Origin: Alistipes sp.
GTDB lineage: Bacteria; Bacteroidota; Bacteroidia; Bacteroidales; Rikenellaceae
Direction: 5' to 3'
Assembly (NCBI GenBank): GCA_017623115.1
Contig: JAGAPT010000003.1
Coordinates: 1-44,734 of the forward strand
DNA: 44,734 nucleotides
The notes below the pieces were generated by a model. That model saw only the letters and a program-made list of their open reading frames with translations, searched no databases and was not told the origin of the DNA. The first letter of the stretch is position 1. Every line of letters begins with the position of its first letter. The position numbers were made by a program, and so were the translations under genes. Positions 24,507-33,576 of this stretch are shown piece by piece.

Positions 24507-25742
24507 ATGAAGAAAATATTGACCCTATTATTGGTACTCGGCCTCTTGGCCGGCTGCTCGAAAGAGGATGGACCTGCACCCGATTTAACGGGCGAGCAGA
24601 CACTGATTCTCTATTTCCCTTACTCGGGTTTGGCCGGAAACATCATCAATAACCTCGATGAGTTGCATGAGGTGTGGAATGGAAAGATACCTCGTGGCTA
24701 TCGTATTTTGGTCTATTTGAGTACCTACGATAAAGGGCATGCCGACCTATTCGATTTGACGCAATGGGATCAGGCACAGAATAAGCCGACCCAAAGCATT
24801 GAAACATATGCTGACCCCGATTTTAAGACTGCAGACGGCATTGCGCAGGTGTTGATCGATGCCAAGACGGAGGCTCCGGCCAAACGCTATGCCATGGTTA
24901 TCGGATGCCATGGCATGGGTTGGATTCCCGCTCCGGTACAGCAGGGAAAAGGTGTGTTGCGCCAAAGCCAAGCGGCTCCGCAATATAAACTGCATTGGGA
25001 CTACACCGACGAAAATGGCAATCCGTTAGCTCGTTATTTCGGCTCGGGAGGTGTGAATTATTCGCTGACCCATACCGATGTAACCACCTTAGCCGATGCT
25101 CTCGCAATGGCAGGTATGAAGATGGAGTACTTGTTGTTTGATGTATGCTATATGGCCAATATCGAAACAGTCTACGCGCTGCGCCAGGTGGCTGACAATT
25201 TGATTGCCTCGGTAAGCGAGATTCCTGCCCATGGATTTCCCTATAAACAGATGGGTCATCATTTGCTCGGCAATCCCGATTATGTGGCGATTTGCCAGGC
25301 CTTTGGCGACTTCTACAAGAATTACTCCAGTCGTCCTCACGCCACCATCTCGCTCACCAAGAGCAGCGAGTTGGATGCTTTGGCCGCTATCGTCAAACAA
25401 ATCTATGCCGACAAAGGGAATGTTGCTGTTTCGTTTGATGCTATGCAACACTACGACAAGGCCGATTATCCCTACTATTTCGGGTATAAGACCTACCACA
25501 TGTTTTACGATTTATCGGATTACATCCATCGTCTCTGCACCAATCAAGTGTTGCTGGACGCCTTCGATGCGCAACTGAAAAAGGCTGTGCCGGAGAATTG
25601 TCTCCAGCACACGCCCCGAGGTATTGCGGGCTCATACACCTTCCCCATCACCTCCTATTCGGGTATGACGACTTCTGACTTACTGGATGAAGAGACCTGT
25701 CGGGATATTACCTCCACCGAGTGGTGGCAGGCTACGCATTAG
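24507..25742 (+). CDS. Clostripain-like cysteine peptidase lipoprotein (C11 family)
   Basis: A 411-residue lipoprotein. The lipobox is LLAGC with C17. The catalytic domain of the clan CD peptidase family C11 shows histidine H135 in MVIGCHGMGW and cysteine C214 in LLFDVCYMANIE. Supporting blocks are LVYLSTYDKG and SVSEIPAHGFPY, the latter near the substrate pocket. C11 enzymes usually cut after Arg or Lys and are activated by self-cleavage. As a lipoprotein it is probably periplasmic or surface-exposed. It is paired with the DUF4919-like gene, a candidate partner or substrate. Both catalytic residues are present, so activity is plausible. Confidence 0.88.
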   Translation: MKKILTLLLVLGLLAGCSKEDGPAPDLTGEQTLILYFPYSGLAGNIINNLDELHEVWNGKIPRGYRILVYLSTYDKGHADLFDLTQWDQAQNKPTQSIETYADPDFKTADGIAQVLIDAKTEAPAKRYAMVIGCHGMGWIPAPVQQGKGVLRQSQAAPQYKLHWDYTDENGNPLARYFGSGGVNYSLTHTDVTTLADALAMAGMKMEYLLFDVCYMANIETVYALRQVADNLIASVSEIPAHGFPYKQMGHHLLGNPDYVAICQAFGDFYKNYSSRPHATISLTKSSELDALAAIVKQIYADKGNVAVSFDAMQHYDKADYPYYFGYKTYHMFYDLSDYIHRLCTNQVLLDAFDAQLKKAVPENCLQHTPRGIAGSYTFPITSYSGMTTSDLLDEETCRDITSTEWWQATH

Positions 25743-25764
25743 ACTGCATACAACACTAAAAAAG

Positions 25765-25797
25765 GCTACACCTCCTTCTATTTGAAGGGGGTGTAGC
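25765..25797 (-). terminator. Terminator overlapping the stop codon of the 855-residue gene
   Basis: A 14-bp stem (25765-25778 with 25784-25797, one T-G pair), five-base loop, followed on the minus strand by CTTTTTTAG. The stop codon of the minus-strand gene (25778-25780) lies inside the hairpin. The plus side lacks a T-tract. Confidence 0.75.
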
Positions 25798-28345
25798 TGC
25801 TATTGGGATAGAGCATCTCGACCGCCCACAATGAGCCAAAAGCGGCTATTTTGGAAGCGGCAAGGCCCTCGCCATGAGTTGCCTTCGGGAAGGCCTCGGT
25901 CAGGCGTTCCAAATTGCGGAACGACCCCTGCGAAGCAAATGCCCACACATATTTGAGCAACACGGCCCGCAGGTTGGCATCCTCGCCGACATAGCGTTGG
26001 TAGTAGAGCAACGGCAATGCGTTGAGCGTACCTCGGCCACCATTCCTGTAGGGCTCTCGGTCGGCCGAGCGATAGCGTTTGCCAAGCATCGTCTCCACCA
26101 GATTGCGGTCGATGCGGGCAATCTGCTCCTCATCGCCAATCGTCTTACGCAACCAGAAGGCTGCCTCGGCTTGGAAATAGCCCTCCAGGGTACTGTTCTT
26201 GCCGATGAAGTAGTTGGCATTACGTCGGTAGATGGGTTTGGCCCATGCTTGTATCTCGGGGGTATCGTAGAAGGCTAAATAGGTCTGAATACCCAGCACG
26301 TCGGTCATCACCCAGTGGGGACCGGTCAAACGTCGCTTGGTACCCGAGGCCCCCAAGCCATATTCGCCCTCATCCGCCCAGCCTCGAGCTGCCATCTTCG
26401 GATTCTCTGCTTTGAGCTGCTTGCTGCGCTCGGCATCGATGTAGTACTCCTCCATCCAGACTGCCAGGCGACGCGCGGCCTTCAAATAACGCTCACGACG
26501 CACCGGGTCGGCTACATATTGCGCCGACTGCGCCATGGCGAGGCTGATTTGTCCCATGTCGGCCACATTGCAGACCCCTCCCGGCTCGCTATACCCCATC
26601 GGCATCATGCCATTGGCCGTTTGGCGGTTACATAGCATATCGAAGAAGCGATAGGCACACAGGCGCATATCCTCAAACGACACCGTGGCAAAAATATCCC
26701 GATGACGCTCCACCAGCGCAGCATCCTGCTCGGCATGGTGCAGGAAGGCCAACATGGCTCGAACACCATAGGCATCGCCAAAGTAGTGGTTCGAGATGCG
26801 GCCATCGGGGAAGCGTTTCTGATTACGCACCAAGTGACGGAAGGCAATCAGCATTGCGCGTTCGACATCCACCCGGTCGCGCCATTCGTCAACGGTTTGC
26901 TCTGTGGCCAAACGTACATTCCACTCGAAACGAGCCATCGGAAAATCCTCACGCACAGCACGGAGCTTGAATTTACGGATAGTCAGCTCCCCCTCTTTGA
27001 GGGAAATCTGTTGGTCGTACTCCATGCGGCCGGCTACATCAATCTGCAACGAAGCCTTCGAAACAGGCCCCAGCGGATTGCGTATCGTCAGTTGCAGATT
27101 GGGATAGACAGCCCCCTCCTCATCGGGACGGCTCGTGTGCATATCGGCTGCCACCACCATCGGAGTGCGTGTCATCATCTCGGCGGCTCGCAGCACCTCA
27201 TGCACCAACTGTCGCTCCTCCATCGGATTGGCAAAGAGGGCTACCGCACCTCCCGCCATCGGGCCATTGGCAAAAAACTCGATTTGTGCCTCATTGCCGA
27301 CACCCTCGATCTCAACGAGCGGAACAATGCGGCTTTCGCGGGTATGTTTGGTTTTATAGCCCTGCTCGATATCGTCCCCCATGCGGGTACCTGTAATCCA
27401 ATCCAGCGAGTTACGAATAATCGTACGCCCCGCATGAGTTGTTGCACGGTAAGCCGGATCGAACAACGCATCCGGCACCTTCGTATCCATCGTCTCAAAG
27501 GGGATGCGGAGGCGCATCAACTCCGAGGTGGGTGCATAATGGGGATTCTTGTTGCGCGCCAAGGCTATATCGGCCAGGGCCAGATAGGTGGGCTGCTCGT
27601 GCCAAATGGTTTTCAGGTTCACACCGATAAAGAGTCGGGATATTTGTGAAGGGCGTAACGGCTCGTAGTGCTCGGCCGTAGAGCCCTCGGGAATGAAGTC
27701 GGCCAACGAGACGGCATAACTCTCCCAATCGGGCGTAATGGCACAAAATGACAACCATTTTGCCCCCTCTCGGTCGATGATTTCCAACGCCAGCAAATCG
27801 ACATAGGCATTGCCGCAAGCACGGAAGGTCAGTACGTTATAGGCATCCTCCAAACGTCGGGGTGCATCCACCTTGAGGAACATGTCGGGCATCGAACGAC
27901 GGCGCGTCTGCAACTCGACTGCCGGTGTTCCTTCAGGTGACTCGATCAGCACCGGTTTGGGGGTCTCCAACGAGCCCGCTTTCAAATCGCGCTTATCGCG
28001 TTCGACGATATAACTCTCCGTGTCGGATAGGTCCACCAATGGGCGTACATCATAGGGCTCGGGTATATAGTTAAAGGCTTCACTGCCCAAGAACAGCACA
28101 CTACCCTGCCGCTTCAGCACTTTGGCCAAAGCCTCACGCAAAGCCGGTTTGACCGCTTTCCGACCATCTACAACCACCAACGCTGCCGTACTCAAATCAG
28201 CCTCGCCACCCTGTTTAACTGCATAATCGGCATTGAGTAATGCCCGCTCTACGGCCGAGGGGGTCTCTCCAACCAATACCACCTCTTGCGCTGTCAACCA
28301 CCCGGGAAAAAAGAGGGCCGCAATCGCCCATAACCATCGTTTCAT
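25778..28345 (-). CDS. Large secreted protein of unknown function
   Basis: An 855-residue protein with a signal peptide (1-19, ending LTAQ). Residues about 20-115 look like an alpha/beta flavodoxin- or ThuA-like domain (AALVVVDGRKAVKPALREALAKVLKR). About 150-290 is beta-rich and resembles a carbohydrate-binding jelly-roll (VLTFRACGNAYVDLLALEI; SYAVSLADFIP). About 300-450 is mixed, including a second beta region. From about 510 to the end it is helical, with repeated helix pairs and aromatic or acidic pockets, reminiscent of an alpha/alpha toroid as in some glycoside hydrolases and lyases. No catalytic residues can be assigned. A polysaccharide-related periplasmic role is inference only. It has its own -7 element and terminator. 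Confidence 0.7.
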   Translation of the reverse strand: MKRWLWAIAALFFPGWLTAQEVVLVGETPSAVERALLNADYAVKQGGEADLSTAALVVVDGRKAVKPALREALAKVLKRQGSVLFLGSEAFNYIPEPYDVRPLVDLSDTESYIVERDKRDLKAGSLETPKPVLIESPEGTPAVELQTRRRSMPDMFLKVDAPRRLEDAYNVLTFRACGNAYVDLLALEIIDREGAKWLSFCAITPDWESYAVSLADFIPEGSTAEHYEPLRPSQISRLFIGVNLKTIWHEQPTYLALADIALARNKNPHYAPTSELMRLRIPFETMDTKVPDALFDPAYRATTHAGRTIIRNSLDWITGTRMGDDIEQGYKTKHTRESRIVPLVEIEGVGNEAQIEFFANGPMAGGAVALFANPMEERQLVHEVLRAAEMMTRTPMVVAADMHTSRPDEEGAVYPNLQLTIRNPLGPVSKASLQIDVAGRMEYDQQISLKEGELTIRKFKLRAVREDFPMARFEWNVRLATEQTVDEWRDRVDVERAMLIAFRHLVRNQKRFPDGRISNHYFGDAYGVRAMLAFLHHAEQDAALVERHRDIFATVSFEDMRLCAYRFFDMLCNRQTANGMMPMGYSEPGGVCNVADMGQISLAMAQSAQYVADPVRRERYLKAARRLAVWMEEYYIDAERSKQLKAENPKMAARGWADEGEYGLGASGTKRRLTGPHWVMTDVLGIQTYLAFYDTPEIQAWAKPIYRRNANYFIGKNSTLEGYFQAEAAFWLRKTIGDEEQIARIDRNLVETMLGKRYRSADREPYRNGGRGTLNALPLLYYQRYVGEDANLRAVLLKYVWAFASQGSFRNLERLTEAFPKATHGEGLAASKIAAFGSLWAVEMLYPNSSYTPFK

Positions 28346-28369
28346 GCTACTCTGTATTTGCCTTTTCTA

Positions 28370-28377
28370 CAAAGATA
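28370..28377 (-). promoter_or_regulatory. -7 element of the 855-residue gene
   Basis: The minus strand reads TATCTTTG, 25 bases before the ATG at 28345. No TTG lies at the standard 19-21-base spacing upstream. Confidence 0.5.
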
Positions 28378-28451
28378 CGCATAGTTTATTCAAAAATACG
28401 TAAAATTTCGCAATCGAATCCTCATTTTGCGCATACATCTATCCCTGCAGG

Positions 28452-28482
28452 TTGCTTTTCTACCTAAAAATAGATATGTTTG
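28452..28482 (+). promoter_or_regulatory. Promoter of the fimbrillin-like gene
   Basis: TTG (28452-28454), 20 bases, TATGTTTG (28475-28482). It lies upstream of ATG 28520 and inside the longer open frame, which supports the shorter start. Confidence 0.7.
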
Positions 28483-28519
28483 CATCGTATTAGGACTCAA
28501 AAGAAACAAAAAAAGGAAG

Positions 28520-29818
28520 ATGACTCGAATTTATTTTTCCCTATTGCTGTTACTTGCTTGCGCATGCACCCAAGAAGAGGCGGGCTCATCGCTGTTGCGT
28601 ATTCGTCCTACGATGCAGAGTCGTGCTACGGCACTGAACTTCGAGGCGGGCGACTGCATCGGACTGACCATCACCCGCTCATCGGGCGACTATGTCAACA
28701 ATGAACCGCTTACCTATGATGGAGCGGATTTTCATTCGGCAACGCTCGCATGGTATGCGGCCAATGATCCGGCGATATTGCGGGCTTACTACCCTTTTCG
28801 CCTCGAAGGCGTGGATACGCAATTTACGATTGCAGTCGATCAGCGAGCAGGTTTGACCTCCTCGGATTTGCTGGCGGCTTATCGTGCGGAGGTTACACCG
28901 ACGGCCGAGTCTGTACGCATGGATTTTTACCACCTGTTGGCTCGACTGCAAATTATGCTCTCGAACAAGAGCGGAGAGGCGATTCGCTCGATTGCTATCG
29001 AGGGGCTCTCCCCTACGGCTCGTATCGACTGGCCGACGCTGACTGCTACTGCCGATACATCCGTTGCACCACAGGCAGTCATTCCCTATGCGATCACGCC
29101 CGAGACGCTCTATCACGCCATTCTTGTCCCGCAACAAGCCTCGCTCACCTTGCGCCTGACGACCGATACGCAACAATACACGAAAACCATCGATGCAGCG
29201 ATGCTGGGCGGAAAATCCTACAACTTGATGGTTACCTTGCAGCAAGAGGCTCTGTCGCTGACCCTCTCCGGCGAGATTCACGACTGGGCGGAGGGTGGCA
29301 ACCTCGGAGAAGAGGAGGACGAAGCGGAGGATACTCCGCAGCAGCCGGCAGAGAAAGAAACGCTGACCATCGGCAACGAAAACTACGCCACCCGCATCGT
29401 GGAGGGTCGTCGGTGGATGGCCGAGAACCTGCGCAATGCGGTCGAGGAGGTGCTTGTTGGCTCGGGTTATTGGTATCCGAGCGATGGCGTGCATAAGGTC
29501 GGTGAGGCTTCGCTGGTAGCTACCCATGGCTATCTCTACGACTACGACACAGCGGCTGCGCTCTGTCCCGCAGGATGGCACCTCCCCTCGGCCGAGGAGT
29601 TGGAGTCGCTACTCGCAGCCCCGACCGGTTTTTTCTGTTGCGCCGGCATGTACTCCACGAGCGGTGCTTATAATCTCTCCAGCTACCTGCTTGGCACATG
29701 CTCCTCGGAGGATGCCTCGAGATGCCATGTCTTGCAATTTACGAACGACGGAGCCACCACGCTCAAAACCCTGACTCAAGCCAACGGCTACTCGGTGCGC
29801 TATGTGGCGGATAAGTAA
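28520..29818 (+). CDS. Fimbrillin-like lipoprotein with a C-terminal FISUMP domain
   Basis: A 432-residue lipoprotein. The signal peptide has lipobox LLLAC (C14; C16 also possible). Residues about 20-270 resemble the Bacteroidetes fimbrillin (FimA/Mfa-type) fold, with the N-terminal A-strand region, TYDGADFHSATLAWYAANDPAILRAYYPF and repeated beta strands. An acidic linker (about 275-295, EEEDEAEDTP) joins a C-terminal FISUMP domain (RWMAENLRN, LYDYDTAAALCPAGWHLPSAEELESLL, GYSVRYV). FISUMP domains occur on surface proteins of Fibrobacter and Bacteroidetes. The start at 28520 begins the lipoprotein signal; the frame runs upstream across the promoter. It is probably a surface or fimbrial tip protein. 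No pilus genes are adjacent. Confidence 0.8.
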   Translation: MTRIYFSLLLLLACACTQEEAGSSLLRIRPTMQSRATALNFEAGDCIGLTITRSSGDYVNNEPLTYDGADFHSATLAWYAANDPAILRAYYPFRLEGVDTQFTIAVDQRAGLTSSDLLAAYRAEVTPTAESVRMDFYHLLARLQIMLSNKSGEAIRSIAIEGLSPTARIDWPTLTATADTSVAPQAVIPYAITPETLYHAILVPQQASLTLRLTTDTQQYTKTIDAAMLGGKSYNLMVTLQQEALSLTLSGEIHDWAEGGNLGEEEDEAEDTPQQPAEKETLTIGNENYATRIVEGRRWMAENLRNAVEEVLVGSGYWYPSDGVHKVGEASLVATHGYLYDYDTAAALCPAGWHLPSAEELESLLAAPTGFFCCAGMYSTSGAYNLSSYLLGTCSSEDASRCHVLQFTNDGATTLKTLTQANGYSVRYVADK

Positions 29819-29835
29819 ACAAGGATGAGCAACAA

Positions 29836-29873
29836 AAAACCTCCTAAAGCGTAAGGCTTGGGAGGTTTTGTTG
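29836..29873. terminator. Bidirectional terminator between fimbrillin-like gene and hom
   Basis: AAAACCTCC (29836-29844) pairs with GGAGGTTTT (29861-29869), extended inward by AAGC/GCTT. T-tracts follow on both strands (TTTTGTTGTTTT on the plus, TTTTTTGTTG on the minus). Confidence 0.85.
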
Positions 29874-29875
29874 TT

Positions 29876-31087
29876 TTAGTTATCCTTATTGAGGAAGAAA
29901 ATCGGAATATTGGCGATAAAGAGGTCTTTGGAGTGGAGTTGGTCGCGCTTTTTGAGTAGTTCGCTGAGGCGAATCTCGCCAATGACATAGTTGCTCTCAT
30001 CCGAGATATACTGCTCGCAGATGCGCTCAAATTGCAGTACATGCAGGATGTTGGTCTGCGAGTAGCGCACATAAATCTTCAACACGATATCGGTCGTATA
30101 ATCGGGTTTCTGCTCGAAACGCTGCTTCTTATACTCGTAGCGGTAGTCGTGTTGGCGGGCCATGATGTCGCTCAGAATCGACGAGGCGGTAGGCAGCGAG
30201 CCCGCCCCCTTGCCGAACATGAACTGGCGGTCGTAGCATTCGCCGCGAATCACTACACCGTTATACTCGTCATCCACACTATAGATATACTTATTCGGGC
30301 TGACAAACTCGGGCATCACAAACATCGTGAAGTGCTCGTCGCTCACCTTCACGACCTGCGCCACCAACTTAATCTTTACCCCCTTCTCGCGGGCATACTG
30401 AATATCCGAGTCGTGGATGGTCGAGATGCCATAGGTGAAAATCTGCTCGGGAGCCACATAGGTGCCCAAAGCGTGCACGGTGATAATGACGAGTTTGAAG
30501 AGCGAGTCGTAGCCCTCGATGTCGAACGACGGATCGACCTCGGCAAAACCCAACTCCTGCGCCTGACGCAGGGCATCGGCATAGGGCTCTTTGTGGTCGA
30601 AGACGCGCGAGAGAATGTAGTTCGACGAGCCATTCAAAATGCCCTTTACCTCGAGCAGCAGGTCGTTGTCGTAGTACTCCTCCAGGTTGCGAATCACAGG
30701 AATCGAACCACACGACGAAGCATCGTACAACAAGGCCACCTTGTTGCGCTTCTGAATCTCAATCAGCTCGGGCAGGTGCTTGGCCAGCATCGCCTTGCTG
30801 CCCGACACGACGGGGATGCCCTTTTCGAGAGCCGTCTTCACAATCCGATAGGCATCGTCGGCATTGTTGATGACCTCGACCACCAGATTGATTTCGGGGT
30901 TGTTCAATATCTCATCGGCTTGGTCGGTCAGCATCTCTGCGGGCACCTCGACCTGACGCGGTTTCTGCAAATTGCTTACACAAATTTTGACAATCTCGGC
31001 ATGGGCATTACGCGATTTGCGAATCACCTCGTAGACCCCCTGCCCCACGACACCAAAGCCGAAAAGACCGATTTTAATAGTGCTCAT
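29876..31087 (-). CDS. hom: Homoserine dehydrogenase
   Basis: A 403-residue monofunctional homoserine dehydrogenase that reduces aspartate semialdehyde to homoserine for methionine and threonine synthesis. The N-terminal Rossmann motif is GFGVVGQG (10-17). The catalytic region contains GILNGSSNYIL and EVDPSFDIEGYDSLFKL with the family lysine. The C-terminal 70 residues are beta/alpha and could be an ACT-type regulatory domain. It lacks the aspartokinase domain found in bifunctional ThrA. It starts 5 bases after metX, so homoserine is made and acetylated from one transcript. The stop is followed within a few bases by a terminator. Confidence 0.94.
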   Translation of the reverse strand: MSTIKIGLFGFGVVGQGVYEVIRKSRNAHAEIVKICVSNLQKPRQVEVPAEMLTDQADEILNNPEINLVVEVINNADDAYRIVKTALEKGIPVVSGSKAMLAKHLPELIEIQKRNKVALLYDASSCGSIPVIRNLEEYYDNDLLLEVKGILNGSSNYILSRVFDHKEPYADALRQAQELGFAEVDPSFDIEGYDSLFKLVIITVHALGTYVAPEQIFTYGISTIHDSDIQYAREKGVKIKLVAQVVKVSDEHFTMFVMPEFVSPNKYIYSVDDEYNGVVIRGECYDRQFMFGKGAGSLPTASSILSDIMARQHDYRYEYKKQRFEQKPDYTTDIVLKIYVRYSQTNILHVLQFERICEQYISDESNYVIGEIRLSELLKKRDQLHSKDLFIANIPIFFLNKDN

Positions 31088-31092
31088 AACTG

Positions 31093-32097
31093 CTATTCGT
31101 TGATAAATGGATAGAGTATTTCATTCAACTGTACATGCTCGACCAAAAAACCGTCATGGCCAAAGGGCGAGTCGATTTCGTAGTAACGGCTCTCGGGAAT
31201 CTGCTGTTGCAGCGTGCGCATCTCTTCGGGTGTAAAGATAATATCCGAGGTGATACCCACCAAGATGGTCTCGGCCGTAATCTGCGCCAACTCCTGCTCC
31301 AAGCCACGTCGGCCACGCCCCACGTCGTGCGTGTCGAAGGCATTCAGGATAGCCACATAGGAGTAGGCATTATAGCGACGGCACAATTTTTCGCCCTGGT
31401 ACTGCTGATAGGTCGAGGCTCGATGTACCGCAGGTGCCTCCTTCGGATCCTGCTGTGTGAGGTTGTAGCCCAACGAACCACGATAGGTCAGCAAGCCCAA
31501 AGCTCGCGCTGCAGCCATGCCTCGCATACCGGCATCGGCTCGACGCTCTCCGAATGTCGCATCGGCTTCAATGGCCATACGCTGTGTCTCGTCAATGGCA
31601 ATAGTCCACGGCGAGGCTTTGGCGGCCGTTGCAATCAAAATCAGTTTCTCAAAGCGCGAAGGCTCCATTACAGCCCACTCTACGGCTTGAAAACCGCCCA
31701 CCGAACTACCGACCAGGACCTTGATGCGGTCAATACCCAACGCTTCGGCCAGCACCTGATGGGCAGCTACCATATCCCGAATCGTAAAGGCAGGGAAATC
31801 GCCATACCAGGGCTCGCCCGTCGTCGGATTGATCGACAGCGGACCGGTGGTGCCATAGTGCGACCCAAGGATATTGGCGCAGACCACAAAATGTTTTGCG
31901 GGGTCGAGGAAACGACCCTCTTCGACCGTATGTGGCCACCAATCGGCGACATCCGAGTTAGCCGTCAGGGCATGGCAAACCCAAATCACATTGTCACGTG
32001 AAGCATTGAGCGTACCATACGTGTGATACGCTATATCGAGTTGCGGCAGCACCCTCCCCGACTCCAATTGAAACGCTCCGTGATGATAAATCTGCAT
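31093..32097 (-). CDS. metX: Homoserine O-acetyltransferase (MetX family)
   Basis: A 334-residue alpha/beta hydrolase-fold acyltransferase that activates homoserine for methionine synthesis. The serine nucleophile sits in LVGSSVGGFQ, the region NILGSHYGTTGPLSINPTTG lines the acyl-CoA site, and the catalytic histidine is in PFGHDGFLVEH near the C-terminus. The start is set at ATG 32097 (MQIYHHG), because the family begins there and the 10-residue extension from 32127 crosses the -7 element (32117-32124). Acetyl- versus succinyl-CoA preference cannot be fixed from sequence alone. It is first in the metX-hom operon. The leader is only about 20 bases, so no SAM riboswitch fits. Confidence 0.92.
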   Translation of the reverse strand: MQIYHHGAFQLESGRVLPQLDIAYHTYGTLNASRDNVIWVCHALTANSDVADWWPHTVEEGRFLDPAKHFVVCANILGSHYGTTGPLSINPTTGEPWYGDFPAFTIRDMVAAHQVLAEALGIDRIKVLVGSSVGGFQAVEWAVMEPSRFEKLILIATAAKASPWTIAIDETQRMAIEADATFGERRADAGMRGMAAARALGLLTYRGSLGYNLTQQDPKEAPAVHRASTYQQYQGEKLCRRYNAYSYVAILNAFDTHDVGRGRRGLEQELAQITAETILVGITSDIIFTPEEMRTLQQQIPESRYYEIDSPFGHDGFLVEHVQLNEILYPFINE

Positions 32098-32116
32098 CCA
32101 AAAAGGAATTAATGTG

Positions 32117-32149
32117 CAAATATACACTTTTTACATAAAAAATCCGCAA
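32117..32149 (-). promoter_or_regulatory. Promoter of metX-hom
   Basis: The minus strand carries TATATTTG (32124-32117) with TTG (32149-32147) 22 bases upstream, slightly longer than the usual 19-21. It overlaps the terminator of the efflux operon. Confidence 0.55.
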
Positions 32150-32178
32150 CGACAAACACGGCCGTTGCGGATTTTTTT
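32137..32178 (-). terminator. Terminator of the RND efflux operon
   Basis: A 15-bp stem (AAAAAATCCGCAACG at 32137-32151 with CGTTGCGGATTTTTT at 32163-32177), eleven-base loop. The T-run on the minus strand ends transcription before metX. Confidence 0.85.
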
Positions 32179-32198
32179 GCGTTGGTAGGAGTCAATCG

Positions 32199-33572
32199 TT
32201 ACTCACGACCGCCACCCAAAGCCTGATAGAGATTTACGATGCCCTGCAACTCGTCAAAGCGATCGGAAATCTGCGCCAACTCGGCTGACAGCAACGACTG
32301 ACGGGCCGTCAGCACCTCCAGATAGGTCGTCGAGGTGTGCTCCATCAAGAGTTCGGTGCTCTCAACGGCACGACGCATTGCCTCTACTTGATTGGCACGC
32401 AACGTACGCTTGGCACGTGCCGACTGGCACTGCGACAGCACGTTGTTTACCTCGGCACCGGCATTGATAATCGTCTGCTTATAGGCCAACATAGCCTCCT
32501 CTTGTTGGGCTTTGGCAATCTTGACCTGATTTTGCAGGGCACGAGCATTGAAAATCGGCATCAGTAACGAACCGGCAGCATTCATAATCACATCACCCGG
32601 ATTCACAATACCGGCTCCGCTGTTGTTGGTCCAGCCCAGCGTACCACTCAGCGAAATCGAGGGATACAGTGCTGAGCGAGCCACATTCGTAGCAAAGTAG
32701 GCCTGCATCAGCGAATACTCGGCAATGCGGACATCGGGGCGATTCGAAAGCATCTCCACCGGAACACCTACAGCCAGATTCTGCGAAAGTTGCTGATCGG
32801 CCAATTTGCCACGGGCAATCGTCTGCGGGCCGCGAGCCAACACCGAGTTCAGGTTGTTCTCAACCGTCGTGCGGGTATGGAGCAAATCCTGCAGCGACGA
32901 GAGGACCGACTGCTGTGTTGCCTCATATTGTGCCACAGCTGCCTCATTGAACATGCCAGCCTCCTTCATGGCCTTGGCCTTCTCGACAAACTCTTGCCAA
33001 ATATCGGCCGTAGCCTCGGTAACGCGCACCTGCTCGTCGAGCATCAGCAGCGTATAGTAGAGGTTTGCGATACCGGCTATGAGTTGTGCACGCACCGCCT
33101 GCTCATACTCCTTCGAGAGTTCATAAGCCGCCTTTACCTGACGTTTTTGGTTCGAGATGCCCCCCATGAAGAGGTCGAACTGCCAGCTGGCCACCACGGG
33201 CAGCGTGTAGGTTTTGGCCGGCGTTACATGGTTGAAACTTGCCAGATTACCCTGCGGTGCCAGGTTGATCGTAGGCAGATAGGCCAGACGTGCCGATTGT
33301 AAAGCAGCATGCGCCTCGTCAATCTTCAGTTTGGCACTCTGCAAATCGGTATTCTCGGCCAAGCCCAGCGTAATGAGTTCCTGCAGTTGGGCATCCGTGA
33401 AGAGCTCCTGCCACTTCAAATCGGCAATCGTCTCCTCCTCGGCCGTACCTGCAACATCGCCATAGAGCCCCTCCGTCTCAATCTCCGGACGGCTATACGG
33501 CTTGTGGATGCCGCAGCCGACAAAGCAGCCGGCTGCAAGGCATAAGATGATTATTCTTTTCATAGACTTCAT
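32199..33572 (-). CDS. TolC-like outer-membrane efflux channel lipoprotein (NodT/OprM family)
   Basis: A 457-residue outer-membrane factor. The signal ends GCFVGC with the lipid-anchored cysteine at about residue 20. Two duplicated TolC/OEP domains follow, each with the coiled-coil alpha-helical barrel and beta-barrel strands (LYYTLLMLDEQVRVTEA, NRPDVRIAEYSLMQAYFATNVARSALYPSISLSGTLGW, TARQSLLSAELAQISDRFDELQGIVNLYQALGGG). It completes the tripartite pump with the RND permease (stop 4 bases upstream of this gene's ATG) and the adaptor. Translation starts at the ATG 33572 (MKSMKRI) or 33563. Substrates are not evident. Confidence 0.93.
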   Translation of the reverse strand: MKSMKRIIILCLAAGCFVGCGIHKPYSRPEIETEGLYGDVAGTAEEETIADLKWQELFTDAQLQELITLGLAENTDLQSAKLKIDEAHAALQSARLAYLPTINLAPQGNLASFNHVTPAKTYTLPVVASWQFDLFMGGISNQKRQVKAAYELSKEYEQAVRAQLIAGIANLYYTLLMLDEQVRVTEATADIWQEFVEKAKAMKEAGMFNEAAVAQYEATQQSVLSSLQDLLHTRTTVENNLNSVLARGPQTIARGKLADQQLSQNLAVGVPVEMLSNRPDVRIAEYSLMQAYFATNVARSALYPSISLSGTLGWTNNSGAGIVNPGDVIMNAAGSLLMPIFNARALQNQVKIAKAQQEEAMLAYKQTIINAGAEVNNVLSQCQSARAKRTLRANQVEAMRRAVESTELLMEHTSTTYLEVLTARQSLLSAELAQISDRFDELQGIVNLYQALGGGRE

Positions 33573-33576
33573 TTTC

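Noticed and set aside
30032-31114. Plus-strand frame opposite hom
   Set aside because: Antisense shadow of a conserved gene; no recognisable features.
32098-32136. SAM riboswitch ahead of metX
   Set aside because: The promoter leaves a leader of only about 20 bases, too short for any known SAM-responsive RNA.
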